Shown here piece after piece: positions 47,393 through 60,864 of a stretch of 64,000 nucleotides of DNA. The stretch lies in contig JAQFVV010000515.1 of assembly GCA_028023455.1 (NCBI GenBank), positions 64,001-128,000 on the forward strand, given 5' to 3'. Positions within the stretch are counted from its first letter, which is position 1, and each line of letters starts with the position of its first letter. Below the pieces are notes generated by a model that worked only from the letters and a program-made list of their open reading frames with translations, had not been told where the DNA came from and ran no database searches. A program made the translations under genes and the position numbers. The stretch comes from Epiperipatus broadwayi (taxonomy: Eukaryota > Onychophora > Udeonychophora > Euonychophora > Peripatidae).

Positions 47393-48070
47393 CAATGAAA
47401 TTTAAAAACTTATTAACTTTTATGAATCTAATTATGGTGACAGTCATTTTTTTCTTAAGTAAATTTAATATTTCAATTCTAAAACACGAATTCATTTAAT
47501 CACATTTTCTTCAAGATTTGAATGCAATTAAGTACAGCAATTAAAAAGTATGTGTAAATAATTTTTCCTTTGCTTTTTTTTTTCTAAAAGTTTTATACTG
47601 ATTAAAAAAAGTAAGATATCAGTTATATGTTTAAAAAGTATTAAATCATCAATCAGAGAAATTATAAAAAGAAGTACATTCATCCTATTACTGTTTATGC
47701 ATCTGAAAACAGCTAAAGTTATAATCGAAATCAACGATAATTTTTGGATTTAAATGGAAAAAGTCTTAAACCATTGTTAAGCGATATGAATTGTAAGAAC
47801 ATTGTTGTTTGACAGAATGTTTTGTCTCTACGAAAAAAATAGCTGAGAATTCAGGGCACACAATTTCACTGTTTAATTAATAGGTTGATTATTATATAGA
47901 TTCTGGAAACCATTACAGTTTTCAAATGGTGAAGCTGCATTTGCCGATAATGACGAAATTACCGCTACATTTTTAATACAATTTAAAAAAATGATTGAAA
48001 TAAAAAAAATATTCAGAACAGGCAGTGGAACAGAATTTTGAATGATTAAACTCACACACAATACTATGAA
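47161..48070. other. AT-rich flank, nothing recognised
   Basis: Contains a C-run (47323-47334) and (AAT)n at 47360-47383. No gene. Confidence 0.4.
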
Positions 48071-48077
48071 TATATCA

Positions 48078-48475
48078 TCATCATCACTGTCAACATTATA
48101 AATTCACTGCAAGATGAAGGTCTCACCAAGTTCAAATCATCTTCTACCATCTCTAGCTTCTCTTCTCTACATTACATCTGCACACTTTATTATTTCATCC
48201 ATCCATCTCACATGTGGTCTGTTTCTGGGTCTTTTACAATCTTTTGGAATCCAGTTTAAGATTTTAATTGTCTATCTATTATCATCTCATCTAGCAATAT
48301 ATCCAACCCAATTCCACTTCAGTCTTTTAATTCTTTCAATGATATAAGTAACACCTGTTTGATCTCTTATCCATACATTGCATTTTCAATCTCTTCTTGT
48401 TATTCCCAACACGCATCTCTCCATACTTCTTTGGGTGGTCTGAATTCTCTGTATTGCTCTTCTATTAAGAGTTTA
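48078..48475 (-). pseudogene. RTE-type LINE 3' end, extended copy
   Basis: (ATC)n at the left is the complement of the GAT tail. ttcactgcaagatgaaggtc, ccatctcacatgtggtctg, ttacaatcttttggaatcc and atatccaacccaattccac follow, and the match continues upstream of the 32 kb copy to a ctcttctattaagagttt end. Confidence 0.8.
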
Positions 48476-48779
48476 AATATAAAATTTAATAATATTTATT
48501 GTACTGAGTATATTTTAGACACTTGGGTGTCATAATTGTGGTCAGTGAAAGCATCAGTATATGGTATATTTGATACAATAAATATTATATTTTATATTTA
48601 AATTCTGCATGAATATTGTTTCCATTAATATTTAAAATGGCAGAGTATGGAAATAAATATAAATGGAAATTTGCCTTTTCAATTTATTATTAATAACTTT
48701 ATTATTTTAAAAAAAATTGTTTATATTATAATCCTAATCCTCTGGCAATATGACAGATTTAATTGTTCTACCTGGTAAG

Positions 48780-51350
48780 AGTTTTTTCAGCTTTCAAAAT
48801 TTGTTAAACCATTATTAAATATCAGAATATAATAAATTGGGCTTGATTTGATAGAATTTTATATTCACAAATAAAATAAATTCTAAAAAAATCATATTTG
48901 AAATTTGCAAATATTAGAAAAAGAATTTCATAATAAAAATAAATGGTTTCATCATTAAAGAGTTAGTAGTAATAGAGTGGATTTATAAAACCAACAAAAT
49001 CTTTATTATTGACATTTGTTTTTAAAATCTAAACAAAAATATATCACTATCTGATAAATCTATCAAACTATGCTTTAAAATATTAAGTTTTAAAATATTT
49101 TTAATAATATTGCAATATGTTCTAACAGACTGTTGATGATGACATGTTAATAATTAGTTTGTAAATTTCTATTCAGTAAATTGCATTGTTAATATTTTTA
49201 AAAATAAGACATATATATATATAATGTGTAATCATATGTACTTAAATTTTTAATAATTAGTACACAATAATTGTGCAAAAATAGTCATGAGTCTTAATAA
49301 ACTTTGCAAAAAAAAAAAACCCTAAGGTTTTTAGTCATTTGAAATATTTTCTCAAAGAAATTTTGCAAAGCATAAGAAATTCAAATAATAAAGACAGGTC
49401 ATCAAGGCAGAAGTTTAAAATATTTGAAATCACTGCACTTTCAATTATTTTTTAAAATTAAAATATCAGAATAAAATATACAAGAACTTCATCATTTAAC
49501 ATTTTCTCCATATCCACCAACTTACTTTGTACGTGGCTTTAACTCACTTGCAAACCTCTAAGTCTTCATTATTTTGCTGGTTTTACTGTTATTTTATCAA
49601 GAAAACCATACTGAATAATAATTATTCTATAATATTTAAAATTAAAGTTACAACAATGAGATAAGAGCCTGCCTCTCAAAGTGCTGATTGGTTGTTTCTT
49701 GTTCTCTACATAAGAAAGCACTTGTGAATGATTTTGACAGTTTTGAATTTCAAATTGAAAACATATATTTTAGAACATTTTTTTTTTTTACATTTTTTTT
49801 TTACAAAATATGTATGAAAATACAATTATTTTAGAAGTATAATTCCAATTTTATTTATTTTTTTATGAAAGCAAATTGAGAAAAAATTCAATAATGTATG
49901 GCTGCATTTTTATTGGATGAGATGTTGTTTACTATAGATTATTTTTATCACTTGTAAATAGAAGTTTATTTTTTTTTAAAAATGCTCATTTGCTTTAACA
50001 ATTTGACAAATTATTAATTTGTATTTTAGAAACTAAAGTAAAACAAATATAATTTTAAAAGACATATTTTTTACTGCTGATTCTGTAATTGACCAATCAA
50101 AAGTTTAGAACTTTAATTCAGTTGGCCAATAAAAATATTTGCAGTAAAATAATCTAAGAAATGGTTAAAAAAGAATAAACTCCACATGAGGTCCTCGGAT
50201 TTAGAAAAAGGAAAATTTCATTTATATATGCATATTATGCATATAAACATCTGTTGTATATATATATTCATACAGAAAAGTAATATACACTTATGGCATA
50301 ATAAACAATACTTATTGTATTATAATCAAAGCTTGTTAACAAAATGTGAGCTATTTTATGCTATATACATTGTATGTAAGAGAGACTTGGAATCAAATGC
50401 AGCATACTTCATGGTTCCAATGTATAGAAAAAATATAAAATGAAATAAAGTGATGTACATAATGAGAATAATTATTGTTTTATTATTAGAAAATTACTGC
50501 ACTGCATCACTGATGAAAAAAAAATTAACCCTCTCACAGTGTGATTTTTTTTGTGTACATGTACTATATAAGTTCAACTTTAATTTTAGTATTAAATCAT
50601 TATTATATATTAGAATATAATAATTTAATTTCATTTAATAAATATTTTTGTTTAAAAAGGAATAAATTCTAAAAAAATTACATTTCAATTTTGCAACTAT
50701 TTTAAAGATTAGATTTTAATCAAAGCACTGTTTGGTATTCAGCTGTTCAAAGAAGCAGATTGATTTCAAAAAAGGGATGAGATTTTTTTTTACTTGATAT
50801 TTGTATTAAAATGTGAATGAATAAATATAAATATCTGATAAATCTATCAAGTTATGCTTTTAAAGTTTACAACTTTTAAATATTTTTTATAATATTGCAA
50901 TAAATTCTAACAAACTGTCTGTGATGATGTGTTAGCAAACAGCTTGTAATTATCATCCCATAATTTACATTGTTAATATTAAACTAAAAAATATAACTTT
51001 ATTTTAAAAGTAAAACATTTGTGTACAAAATAAATGTGTAATAATTTATATAGACTTGATTTTTAATAATTATTACACAATTATTGTGCAAAAATGATCA
51101 TGAATCTTAGTAAACTTGTCAAAAAATCAAGTATTTAGTCCTCCAAAAATTTTTCTCAAAGAAATATCATAAAGTTAGAGACTTCCTAGGAAGAATGCAA
51201 TGTCAAAGAAATATCATAAAGTTAGAGACTTCCTAGGAAGAATGCAATGTCAAGATGAAGTGCAATGCCATAAAGGCAGAGTTTATAAGATTTTCATTTT
51301 GCCACATTTTCAATTATTTTAACATTTTGGGAATTAAAATAGAATAAAAT
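48780..51350. repeat. Diverged direct repeat, two copies offset about 1.8 kb
   Basis: 48780-49500 and 50590-51350 share, in order, aaataaattctaaaaaaat, ctgataaatctatcaa, atattgcaat-attctaaca, cattgttaatatt, a-acacaataattgtgcaaaa with atcatga-tctta, and ctcaaagaaat. The unit is strongly AT-rich, lacks CpG, and has no open frame. Confidence 0.7.
51156..51249. repeat. Perfect tandem duplication, 47 bp unit
   Basis: The unit begins tcaaagaaatatcataaagt and ends gaagaatgcaatg. It occurs twice with no difference, inside the second copy of the larger repeat. Confidence 0.97.
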
Positions 51351-53640
51351 ATACATGGTCTCTAATTGTCCAAAAAAAGTTAGCAAAATCTCTCAATAGA
51401 TAGTTGTATTTGAAAATTGAATGTCTTGATTTTTCTTGCATGAATCTCTCATTTGACTAAAATGAATGGTTAATAAAATCTTCGTTGATGAAATTTCATT
51501 TGTAAAATAGAATAATTAAGTTCCATATGACTGTATTTAGCAAACTGTTACTAATCTAAATTACATTTTAAAAATGAAAACATATTTGATTAAAATCAAA
51601 ATTTAATCATGTATACTTTTGTTTTGAAATAATTCCTTGCACAAATATTTTGTAAAAATAATCATAAATATTTAAATAAATTATATAAAATATACTATAG
51701 AAAATATCCTAACTAACAACAAGGAATGAGGAGCTTATAATTAGTCATGCAACCACTCTCTATCAATCAATGACTTTGTAGTCAAGGTTCAGATTCATTG
51801 TAGTTTCTTTTCTCTGTAGACTTCTGACCTCTTCAGACTTTTTTGAACTAATAAATCAGAATAATTTAGTTATATTTCATGCATATTTTTTAAATAATAA
51901 GGAACCATGTGGAATGTTCATGGTAAATATTCAGCAAGTATGGAAAATATAAAATTCATCAGTATTTATTATAGAAAATTTCTAATGAACATAACATTTT
52001 AATTAATTTTTTCTTTTTTCTTTGCAAAGCTAAATTTAAATTGCTTATGCAAAACTTCTAATAAAATCAATAAATCTAATAGCCATTTTTTATCATTTAA
52101 TTGCAGATAAATATCTCCTCTTTAGGGAAGAAGTTTTTATATATTATTAAATGTGCACTTGCTTGAAAGTTATTAATGATCACTTATATTACATTTCCAG
52201 TTTTTTATTTTACTAAAATTATTCTTCATTATATTTGCTCAATTTTAAAATTATTTCTTAGAAGTATAAGTTTAAGTATGAAAACTATTTTTAAAAAAAT
52301 ATTTCAACTTTGCAAATATAGAAAAAAATTAATAAATTTAAATATGTAAGCTGAACAATAGCTTTCATTATTTTGCTATTGGCAATTAAAATGTCCTTTA
52401 AACAAAATAAAATTTATTTAAACTCCATTTCTAATACTAAATTTTTTTTAAAGACTGCATAAAGCAATAAAATTATACTAACTATAAAATTCCATCTATA
52501 ATTATTTTTAAAAGGACAAAAAATAATACCTATGATGGCTATAGAGTTGTTTCTTTTTCAGACAAACACAACTTTCAGCTTTCCATTATTAAGACTTGAT
52601 TTATATTTTATAAAAACAAAAATTTTCAAATAAAATCTGAGTCTAAACATCATATTCTTATCAAAAAATAAATATTTCACAAATATTTTGTTGAAATAAT
52701 GATGAATACACAAATAACTATAAAAAATATACAACTTGCATTTACAAAGTTTGAATAAAAGGAGAACACATACAAGCACCATGTACTACTTTGTGAACAA
52801 AGAAACGACTAACATCACTGTTTTAATCCCCAGTTGTTTCTATTAGGTTCTCTGTACAATACTGACATCTAGAAATTTTATTAAAATTAAGAAATCAATA
52901 TATATTTTAGTTCTAATTTTTATTATCAAATAAATACAAAATTGGCAAATGATCAGTACAGATAAATGCAAAAGTTAATTTAAGCAGTGTCATTGAAGTA
53001 TTACTACCTAGTATAAAAGCAGTCATGTTTATTAATGAGTAAGTTAACATAAGAAATCATTCCATAAATTTACTTCTGGTGACTCAGTGAATGTTAGTCT
53101 AATATAATTTCCCTGCCATTATTGCCAATTTGTAATTTGAATAGATAGATATCTTTGACACATTTTTCTTCCAGAGATGTCAATTTAAAATGTAATATTC
53201 ACAATACTTTTCACATTTAATGTTTTACCACACAAAAATCGTTGAAGATAATATAATGATGTCATTGAAAAATCTAGATATTTGTCATTGTTCTTTGAGG
53301 ATGACATGTATCCTGACCTGGAATTTTTCATTATACCAGTGCCATTAGTAATAATGGAAACTAGTTTAAAAGGCCAGAAGTTGATTATCAGTTTACAAAT
53401 TCATCAATTGCTGGGAAAATATCCTTTTCTCTTGTCCTTCCCAATAATGATATTATTTTCAAAAATTCTATTTATTAATAATCTTAAAATATTACATAAA
53501 TACTATTAATTAAATAGTATCAGCGAATTGTTTGACTCATCAAATTGTAATGAAAATTCAACACATGTGAATGTTTAACATTAATTGGAGTTGGGGGTCA
53601 TGTGATGTTTAATGGATTAATTGGAGCAGTCAGACACATT
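51350..53640. other. AT-rich, CpG-poor desert
   Basis: A 75-codon + frame at 53282-53509 has no recognisable motif. The rest is decayed repeat-like sequence (for example tttgcaaatatagaaaaa near 52305). Confidence 0.4.
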
Positions 53641-53649
53641 GGCATCTAA

Positions 53650-54140
53650 AATTTTCAACTCTTTCCATAATTATTGGGCTGGAAAATTTGTAAATCTTTA
53701 ATATTAGAAATTAATTCACTTTTTATTTTGGAAATTAGTAAGTAAGATGTTGCTAATACAAGAAATGATTTCTTTATCAATTCTTCATCAATAAATGATT
53801 TTTTAGTTTGATCAGTAAATGATACAACAATGACAGATATTAATCTGTTTATTGCTTTTGAATTGTGCAGAAAATCCATTCTTTAAAGCTCTGATTTAAA
53901 TTTGTTGTAATTCTGAATTTTTTAAAAAGGAATCATATTTTTCATGTAGTGATAGAAAATGTTTCTTGATGTTACATTTTTTAGAATTGCTACATATGAA
54001 TTATAAATTAAATAGCAACATTTTTCATCAATCCATGTAAAAACATATCTCCCATTCATGATGAAAATAATATGATTAAGTATTTTAATCTTTATTCCAA
54101 GAATAACGCTGATAATGAGAATTAGTAAAATTAGATTTTA
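53650..54140 (-). pseudogene. BED-finger hAT transposase relic (N-terminal part)
   Basis: On the - strand FTWIDEKCCYLIYNSYVAIL, then a K-N…Y-H-Y-M-K, resembles a BED finger of the E-K-C-x-C-L-I-C-x-x-x-V-A-V-x-K…R-H-Y-x-x-K type, with the second Cys replaced by Tyr. Further on KKSFIDEELIKKSFLVLATS (53655-53879, open) recalls x-A-S-Y-x-I-S-x-x-I-A…E-E-L-I-x-P-A. It is inactive and may be a separate hAT lineage from the 12.6 kb relic. Confidence 0.45.
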
Positions 54141-55135
54141 CAGGAAATCACACACTGAGAGCATTTGTTTCTGATAACATTCTCATTTGATCTGCAATAT
54201 TTATTAAAATACACCTCATTCATGAGTATACTGGCATTTGGTAATATTTTAAAAAAAGTTAAAAAGAAGTAAAATTTAAAAATTGTTCAAAAGACAAGCA
54301 ATTTAGTTTTCTTTTTTTTTTTTTTTAAGTTAGTATGATTTATTTTTGGATCACGTACAAAGAAAGTTTAATTAAAGTTAAAATTGGAGTGAATAAAAAA
54401 GACACGTAGATTACTAATCCAGATAAACAAAAAGAGAGAAATTCCAAACATAAAAGAAAGACTAGGCTAATTAAAAATGGTGGAAGTATTTTGTAAAAAA
54501 AAAAAGAGTCTTTGTAGCTGAAAACTATAATCGAAACAAAAGATAATAATATGTGCAGAAGTTTCAAAACCAGATGTAGAATATAAAAAGAAGAATACAT
54601 TTTCAATCTAGGTCTTGTACTAATAGTTTCTGTAGGTTCAGGTCACATGCAGGATTATTACTATTCATATGCTGAATTAAGTCATCATGCGGGAATGGAA
54701 CTGAAATGCTTTTGAGCCTAGCTTTAAGACAGACCAGGAACATAAAAGATGTTGATAGGGATTAAACTCAAAGGCCATGAACTCATTCATCTCGAGAAAT
54801 ACATGTATGCTATCATAATCTATTTTTTTTGGTAAGATTATTCATACCTGATTTGTGACTAAACTAAGTGTTTGCAAACTAACTTTAAATATGAAGCTTC
54901 TAATAACAAAATAGACATTCACTGTTTTATTATTCAAGGAACTTTCTAAAAGAAACTTAAGAGATTTATAACAAGAACATTTTAGTTATACGATCAATGT
55001 TATCTGGATTAGAGTATATGTGCTTTCCAATTTTATTTAATAATTTATCTTTTAAATATTTTAATTTATTATAATAAAATATTTAACTTTAATATCAACT
55101 GTTCATTGTACATTATTAAGGTTAGTTTATTAGGA
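54141..55135. other. AT-rich flank, nothing recognised
   Basis: Only simple runs. An 88-codon - strand frame at 54340-54606 is hydrophobic and low-complexity, without supporting context. Confidence 0.4.
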
Positions 55136-55204
55136 TTTATTATATAATAACTGATATACAGGCTTATTATATACCTGTATCAATATATGTAATATATAGA
55201 ATAT

Positions 55205-55851
55205 ATGAGCACAGACTTTCATATGACCCACCACTCCTCACTCCTTCTCATAACACTGATACACTTGAACACATATATGTCAAAAAAAACACCAACATAC
55301 GCATTTCATGCTAAATCAGCAATCATCATTTGGTCCAGATTATCATCTCTACACATATATGCAATAAGTGATCAGATATATATTAAGATAGCCAATCTTC
55401 ATTCGTTAATGGACAGGCTTCAATCCACTCCATACTCCAACTCTTCAACTATCCATCCAATTGAAAATCTGATAATGGAATGCTCAAAGGCCACTCTGAG
55501 GCTGACATCTTTGTCACACCCATGTTGACCTAAAGTACCGTAAGTGTGACAAAAATCTCAGCCTCAGGGTGGCCTTTGAGTCTTCCATCATCAGATTTCC
55601 AATTAGATGGATGGTTGAAGATTGAAGCCTGTCCATTAAAGTATGAATACTGACTATCTTAATATATATCTGAGCACTTATTATTGCATATATGTGTAGA
55701 GATGATAATCTGGACCAACTGATGATTTGCTGGTTTGGCATGAAATATGTATATTGGGGATTATTTATCTCTTTGACATATATGTGTTCAAGGGTATCAG
55801 TGTTATGAGATAGAGTGGAGAGTGGTGGATCATGTGAAAGTCTGTGCTCAT
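55205..55851. repeat. Long imperfect palindrome (foldback), arms about 310 bp
   Basis: Left arm 55205-55518 and right arm 55545-55851 are inverted copies at roughly 85-90 percent by eye, with a 26 bp centre. Outer arm sequence (gagcacagactttca, taacactgatacac, catatatgt, aatcagcaatcatca) matches the 11 kb foldback; the inner part (gacaggcttcaatcc, ctcaaaggccactctgaggc) is specific to this one. Frames across it on both strands are mirror by-products. Confidence 0.92.
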
Positions 55852-55854
55852 AGG

Positions 55855-57205
55855 ATTTATTATGTAGAATTACCTTTGCCAATATGCTTGCTTAAACATT
55901 AAGCCCCAGGAAAAATTTATATAAATGCTTTAAGATGGCAAGAAATTGTAATTCCTGATGTTTTAATAATTTTCTTTGCAAATGATGATGCAATATAACA
56001 TTTCAATGAATTCTTGTATAGAATTCTGGTAAATAAAAAACTGATTCTGCCAGAAAATCAAATCATAATAATTATTAAGCCAGTTAATCAGGAAATATAT
56101 CTAAACTTATATATGAATAGAAGATTTTTTTTTTTGATAGCTTGATTAACTTGCACTTTCTAATGTGTAAAAGAAGGTCTAAATTAAACCATGAATGTTA
56201 AATTAGACCACGAATAGCACAATATATATATATATATATTAAAATGCTTAAAATTTAGTTATGTTTTTCATCAAGAGAGGGAATCATTTATCAAATTTGG
56301 ATGTGTGACTTAATCTTTTTTCATTTTAGCAGGAACTTTTTTTTTTGATGGATATCATTAATTCAATTTGTTTTGATTTTTTATTGCAAGTGTAATTGTC
56401 TAAGAGATTTATTAACACAATTTCAAACTATAATATAAAAGTAAAAACTTTAAAGCTTTAATTATATTTAATATTTCTTAATAATTCATTTTACACAATA
56501 ATTATATCATTAATAATTTTATTTTCAATTTTTAAAAGTATAAGTATAGGTATTCATTACATTGCCAATAAAAACAAATATTCAATTTTTTTTATTATAG
56601 AAAATGCTTTAATATATATATTGCTTACTAGTATAATATTTTTCATGATGTATATTAGTTCAACACATGTTATTTTCAGATATTTTTTTGTTTGTATTGT
56701 TGAAATAAAATGTTTTATTTTGTACTTTTAGTCTTTAACTTTTACATTTTTTGTTCCAGATACAAAGCTCAATAAATAAAATTAGACTAAAAAATAAAAT
56801 ATTAATTTTGCAAGTAAACAAAAACAACCCAAACAGAAATGAATATGGAGAAATTGTTAATAGCGAAAGTCTGTTTTTAGGTTATAACTATGTTTAGGAA
56901 AAAATAAATAAAAATTTGCATAACTTCAAATAATTTTTTAAAAAGATTAATGAAATATTAGAATTGACTGTTATTGACAGAAAGTATGTTTAATTAACAT
57001 CTTTAGTTTTGACATTAACAAAATTTTATTTGGCTTATTTACATTAAAGTTATAAAAATTCATTAAAATTGAAATATAAGTGAGACCTACATATTTAAAA
57101 ATGAAAATAAATAAAATTATAAAAATATGTGATAAAAGTGTAGCATTGAAAATTTTGATATGCAGTATATTGAGGAAATGTAATGTGAATAAATATATGC
57201 CCCTT
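55855..57205. other. AT-rich flank with a short (AT)n
   Basis: (AT)9-10 at about 56223-56241. No coding signal. Confidence 0.4.
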
Positions 57206-57210
57206 TGAGC

Positions 57211-57382
57211 CTACATCTGCCACCATCATATGCAATGACACCAAGCATAAACTGAAAGGGACCTAGAACATCACAAGAGATAATAACACAATTAATCTAC
57301 ATCTGCCATCATCATATGCCTAGAGCTGCAATGAAGCCAAGCATAAACTACTGGCACTTTGTGAGAGATAAGAATGCAATTA
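57211..57382. repeat. Diverged tandem duplication, about 86 bp unit
   Basis: ctacatctgccaccatcata, then accaagcataaact and aagagataa-aa, occurs at 57211 and again from 57297 as ctacatctgccatcatcata, gccaagcataaact and gagagataagaa. Confidence 0.8.
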
Positions 57383-57399
57383 ACATGAAAGACTCCCCA

Positions 57400-58850
57400 T
57401 TCTAAAAAATGACTTTTTAAAACTAATAATTGGCCATTCAATTATGCTAATTATCAATTCATATTTTCTTTAATAAATCCCGCAATCTGCTTCCCCTGTC
57501 AGTTGCGATAACTATGACCAATATAACTTAGTCGAAGGTGCACTAGGCAAAAATTGCTAACATCACAGATTTTAAGCTTATTTCATATACATTTTTGCAT
57601 ATATTTATCCTTATATAATAAAAGATAAATAGACTTTATATAAACATTTTATTCTTATGTTATAGAAAAAATAAATACACTGAAAGTAAAGTAACAACCT
57701 TTCCATTCCGCACGGCATGACTATGCTTTGCCTTACTGATTATTTTTTCTTTGAAAATATTTTATTCCCAGTAGCCCCTGATATTTAGTTATTATAGTTA
57801 GAATTAATAATTCATAAAAACAAATTCTGTAATTAATTTTTTACCACTAAAAGTAAAAACTGATTCTAGATATTACTAGCAGACATTATGCCTGGATGTG
57901 CTATGACTAGTTTTTGGAAAAAAGTTGTAAAAAAGATTAATTTTGAAAAATACAATTGCAAAAATATAATGAATAATTTATTTTCTTCATAAAATATACT
58001 AAAAAATTATATTTAAATGACTATTTTTAAATGCACTCAAAATACTTTTTTTCAAAAAGCATTATTTGACTGTATTACTTAACATGTTTCCATATAACCA
58101 TGGCCATGACATGTATGTTTAGCTATTTTGGGTATTATGATGGTGCTGAGATTACTATATCTTTTCTTCATTATTTTGTGGCTTTATACAGCATTAGGTT
58201 ACTATGCACAGTTTTTTTGTTTCTGAAATCATTTTAAAACTATTAGTTAAAAAATCTGAAGATGTCAGCATCAGATGGACTTTTAGAAAATTAGAATATT
58301 TAATTTGTATATGAAAGCAATCAGACCTTTCCCCTTTTGATCTCAATATAAGTGATAATTTCTGATTGGAAGATTGTTTAGTCTTAGGCAAATTTTTGAA
58401 TATTATATTATTGAAAAAAAATAATTTTTTTTTAATGTTACATTACTGAAAAAAAGTATTTTTTAATCATTTATTTACACATGTAAGATTATTTATGCAA
58501 TATATTTGTAAAATATTTATTTTAAAACAAAAATCTATGTATTCCAATTACAATTTATTTGAAAATATTTGTTTTTAAAAAGATAAGTTATAAAAAGTTC
58601 TAGTTCAAAGTAGGCATAGCTTTTTCTAGTTATCAAGAAAGGCTTTTTATCAACAGAAATTATAAATTTAATTATTAATTTTAAAATATATTTTCTTTCT
58701 TTAATAATGTTTAACCCTTAAATTTTTTTGAAATTCAAATAAGAAATATTTTATTCTATTAACTTTTTGAATAAATAAAATTATAACCAATATTGCAAAA
58801 TGCCATTGTTATAGTTAAGAACTTCATTTAGTAATTTATATTTATATTTT
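57400..58850. other. AT-rich flank, nothing recognised
   Basis: A small CpG-containing patch at 57478-57545 and 57705-57720; otherwise featureless. Confidence 0.4.
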
Positions 58851-58859
58851 TCAAAGTCA

Positions 58860-59010
58860 AAATTTTTTCTTGTACAATAACTATCATTTGAAAGCATACA
58901 TTTATAATAAATAATATAAAAATCACAAAAATATGATATAGAAAAAAATTTAATTGTAAAAATAAAATGTTCAAATATAGAGAAAAATCTTGCTAGGACT
59001 TTTCAACTAA
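58860..59010. repeat. Dispersed AT-rich repeat, pair with 4870-4990
   Basis: tacatttataataaa-aat, then tttaattgtaaaaataaaat and gttcaaatatagagaaa, match the 4.9 kb copy in order. Confidence 0.55.
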
Positions 59011-59619
59011 GAAAGCTATAGTTGGATCTTGAACAGCAAATAAGTATATGTTTAAATCTAATGATAGAGTGCAGACAATTAAATTCAATTTAGATTGATT
59101 CAAGTTCAAAAAGATGTGTGATGATATTAGCGAAATCATAAGAGATCCAATCATCTGCAAAGGTATTGTAACTCTTTGCATGGTATCTAGTAAGAATTTC
59201 ATTGGGGTTACAATTGCAATGCATCATTTTAATATCCAGAATCTATCAAAACATTGCTACTAAAATCTAAAATCATTAATTAAAATTGATTGAGTGATTT
59301 TTATTATTCAAAAACAATTAATATATCAGAAACTATTGGTAATCCAGGAAGAAAATAATAAATCAATCTGTTATTATATCTATATTGAGGAGAGAATACA
59401 ATTCTGCACTTGCAACATAGTTGTTTTATCAACATTATAATAATAAAAAATCTACATACTATTTCTTTACTTGTTTATAACTTTTTGTAAAATTATTAAA
59501 TATTTGTTTCACAATCTTTTAATTCATTTTCTTATTTTAAGCCATTGTTGCTGAAACATTTTCTAATATGTCTTCATTCAGAGGCAAAAACTTTAATTAA
59601 CATTAAAAACTGATGACTG

Positions 59620-59750
59620 GCTGGTCCAGCATGAAATATGTATATTGGAGATCATTTATATTTTTCACATGTTTGTGATAAATATGTATCAGTTGTATAA
59701 GATAGATTAAATAGCTGGGGGGAGTTTGAAAGTCTGAGTTCAAATCCCTT
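59620..59750 (-). repeat. Partial copy of the gagcacagactttca foldback family
   Basis: On the - strand gaactcagactttca, ctatcttatacaactgatac, ccaatatacatatttcatgc and tggaccagcc reproduce one arm of the family; no partner arm is present. Confidence 0.6.
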
Positions 59751-59759
59751 ATAATTACA

Positions 59760-60420
59760 TTAAGTTTAGTATAGGCAATATACATATATTTAAATATTAT
59801 ATATGTATAAGCTGATACAGACTTAGTTAAAAGAGAAAAACACAGGCAAGTGAACCTCAGTGCAACTTGTTATATAAATGTATGTCATTGGTGCAATAGT
59901 AGAATTGCATATTCTGGAGCTCAATGACCATGAATTAGAATCTGACTCTATTACTTTCAATGCTTAAACTTCTTCATGAATTCCAAGCAACAAACGGTTT
60001 ATTTCTTTTTATTAAAAACAAACTAACTATATAAAACTTAATGTTTGTTTACTTAAGACATTTATATGTATGTGCATATACTGAGGGAAAATACCGAATC
60101 ATATTTTTTCAAACATTACAGCATCTTTCTTTCTTTTCTTTTTTTTTTTTTTTTAAAAAAACGTATATAAATCAGTTTACTCTGATTTACAAGTGTCAAA
60201 CTTTTTACACTAACAACTCTGACACCTACCACCTCAAATAAATACTAATACTTTATTAATCTAAGGATTATCGATAGTCCTGATATAAACATGAAATAGC
60301 ACTTAGAAGATTAATATACATTTTTAAAATTATACATGAATACACACAAAAACTCAACTTCATTTTTCTTTTTCCATGCATAATTTTTTAATATGCTTAA
60401 AACTCATTGATATATTTTTC
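59760..60420. other. AT-rich flank, nothing recognised
   Basis: T-run at 60139-60154. Ends in the pyrimidine tract before the candidate exon. Confidence 0.4.
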
Positions 60421-60422
60421 AG

Positions 60423-60559
60423 AAATGATTTGTATCAAAGTTGTAAGAAGTGAAACTTTATCACTCGTAAATCAAAAAGATAATAATTTGGTACTGATAA
60501 ATACTGAACACGAGATTCGACAAACTGAAGAGTACTGCGTTAGCACGAATTGCATTTAG
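60423..60559 (+). CDS. Candidate terminal exon of an unknown gene
   Basis: gatatatttttcag precedes it, and the frame is then open for 45 codons from the internal ATG (60425) to TAG (60557-60559). The peptide begins MICIKVVRSETLSLVNQKDN, continues LVLINTEHEIRQTEEY, and ends CVSTNCI. Codons look protein-like, and five CG dinucleotides fall in about 100 bp, against almost none in the flanks; the same contrast marks the receptor exons. The spacing C…LVLINT-EHEIRQTEEYC…C loosely resembles the end of Spätzle-like cystine-knot domains, but this is a guess. No poly(A) signal or upstream exon was found. Confidence 0.3.
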
Positions 60560-60864
60560 GGGATTAGTTATCTTTTTCTATACATATGTTTCAAGAATGT
60601 GTGATTAAAAGGAAATTTAAAATATATATATATATATTTAACAATCAATGTAATATATTCATCGTTCTGTCAAATAATTTTTATCACTTCAAACTTAATT
60701 TATTATAATTCCTGCCAGCTAAAATTCAATTTTGTTTCCTCAGGTTCTGATCAAGATTAGGTTTTTTTTTTTTCAGATAACAGCTCAGAGTTGATCCATT
60801 AGATATTCAATATATTTATTTTGATTAATGAACAACTATCTATTTTTATTAGAGAGTAAACACA

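Noticed and set aside
55205-55882. 107- and 122-codon frames on opposite strands
   Set aside because: Mirror-image by-products of the palindrome, with the same words (SRLSSLHIYA) in both.
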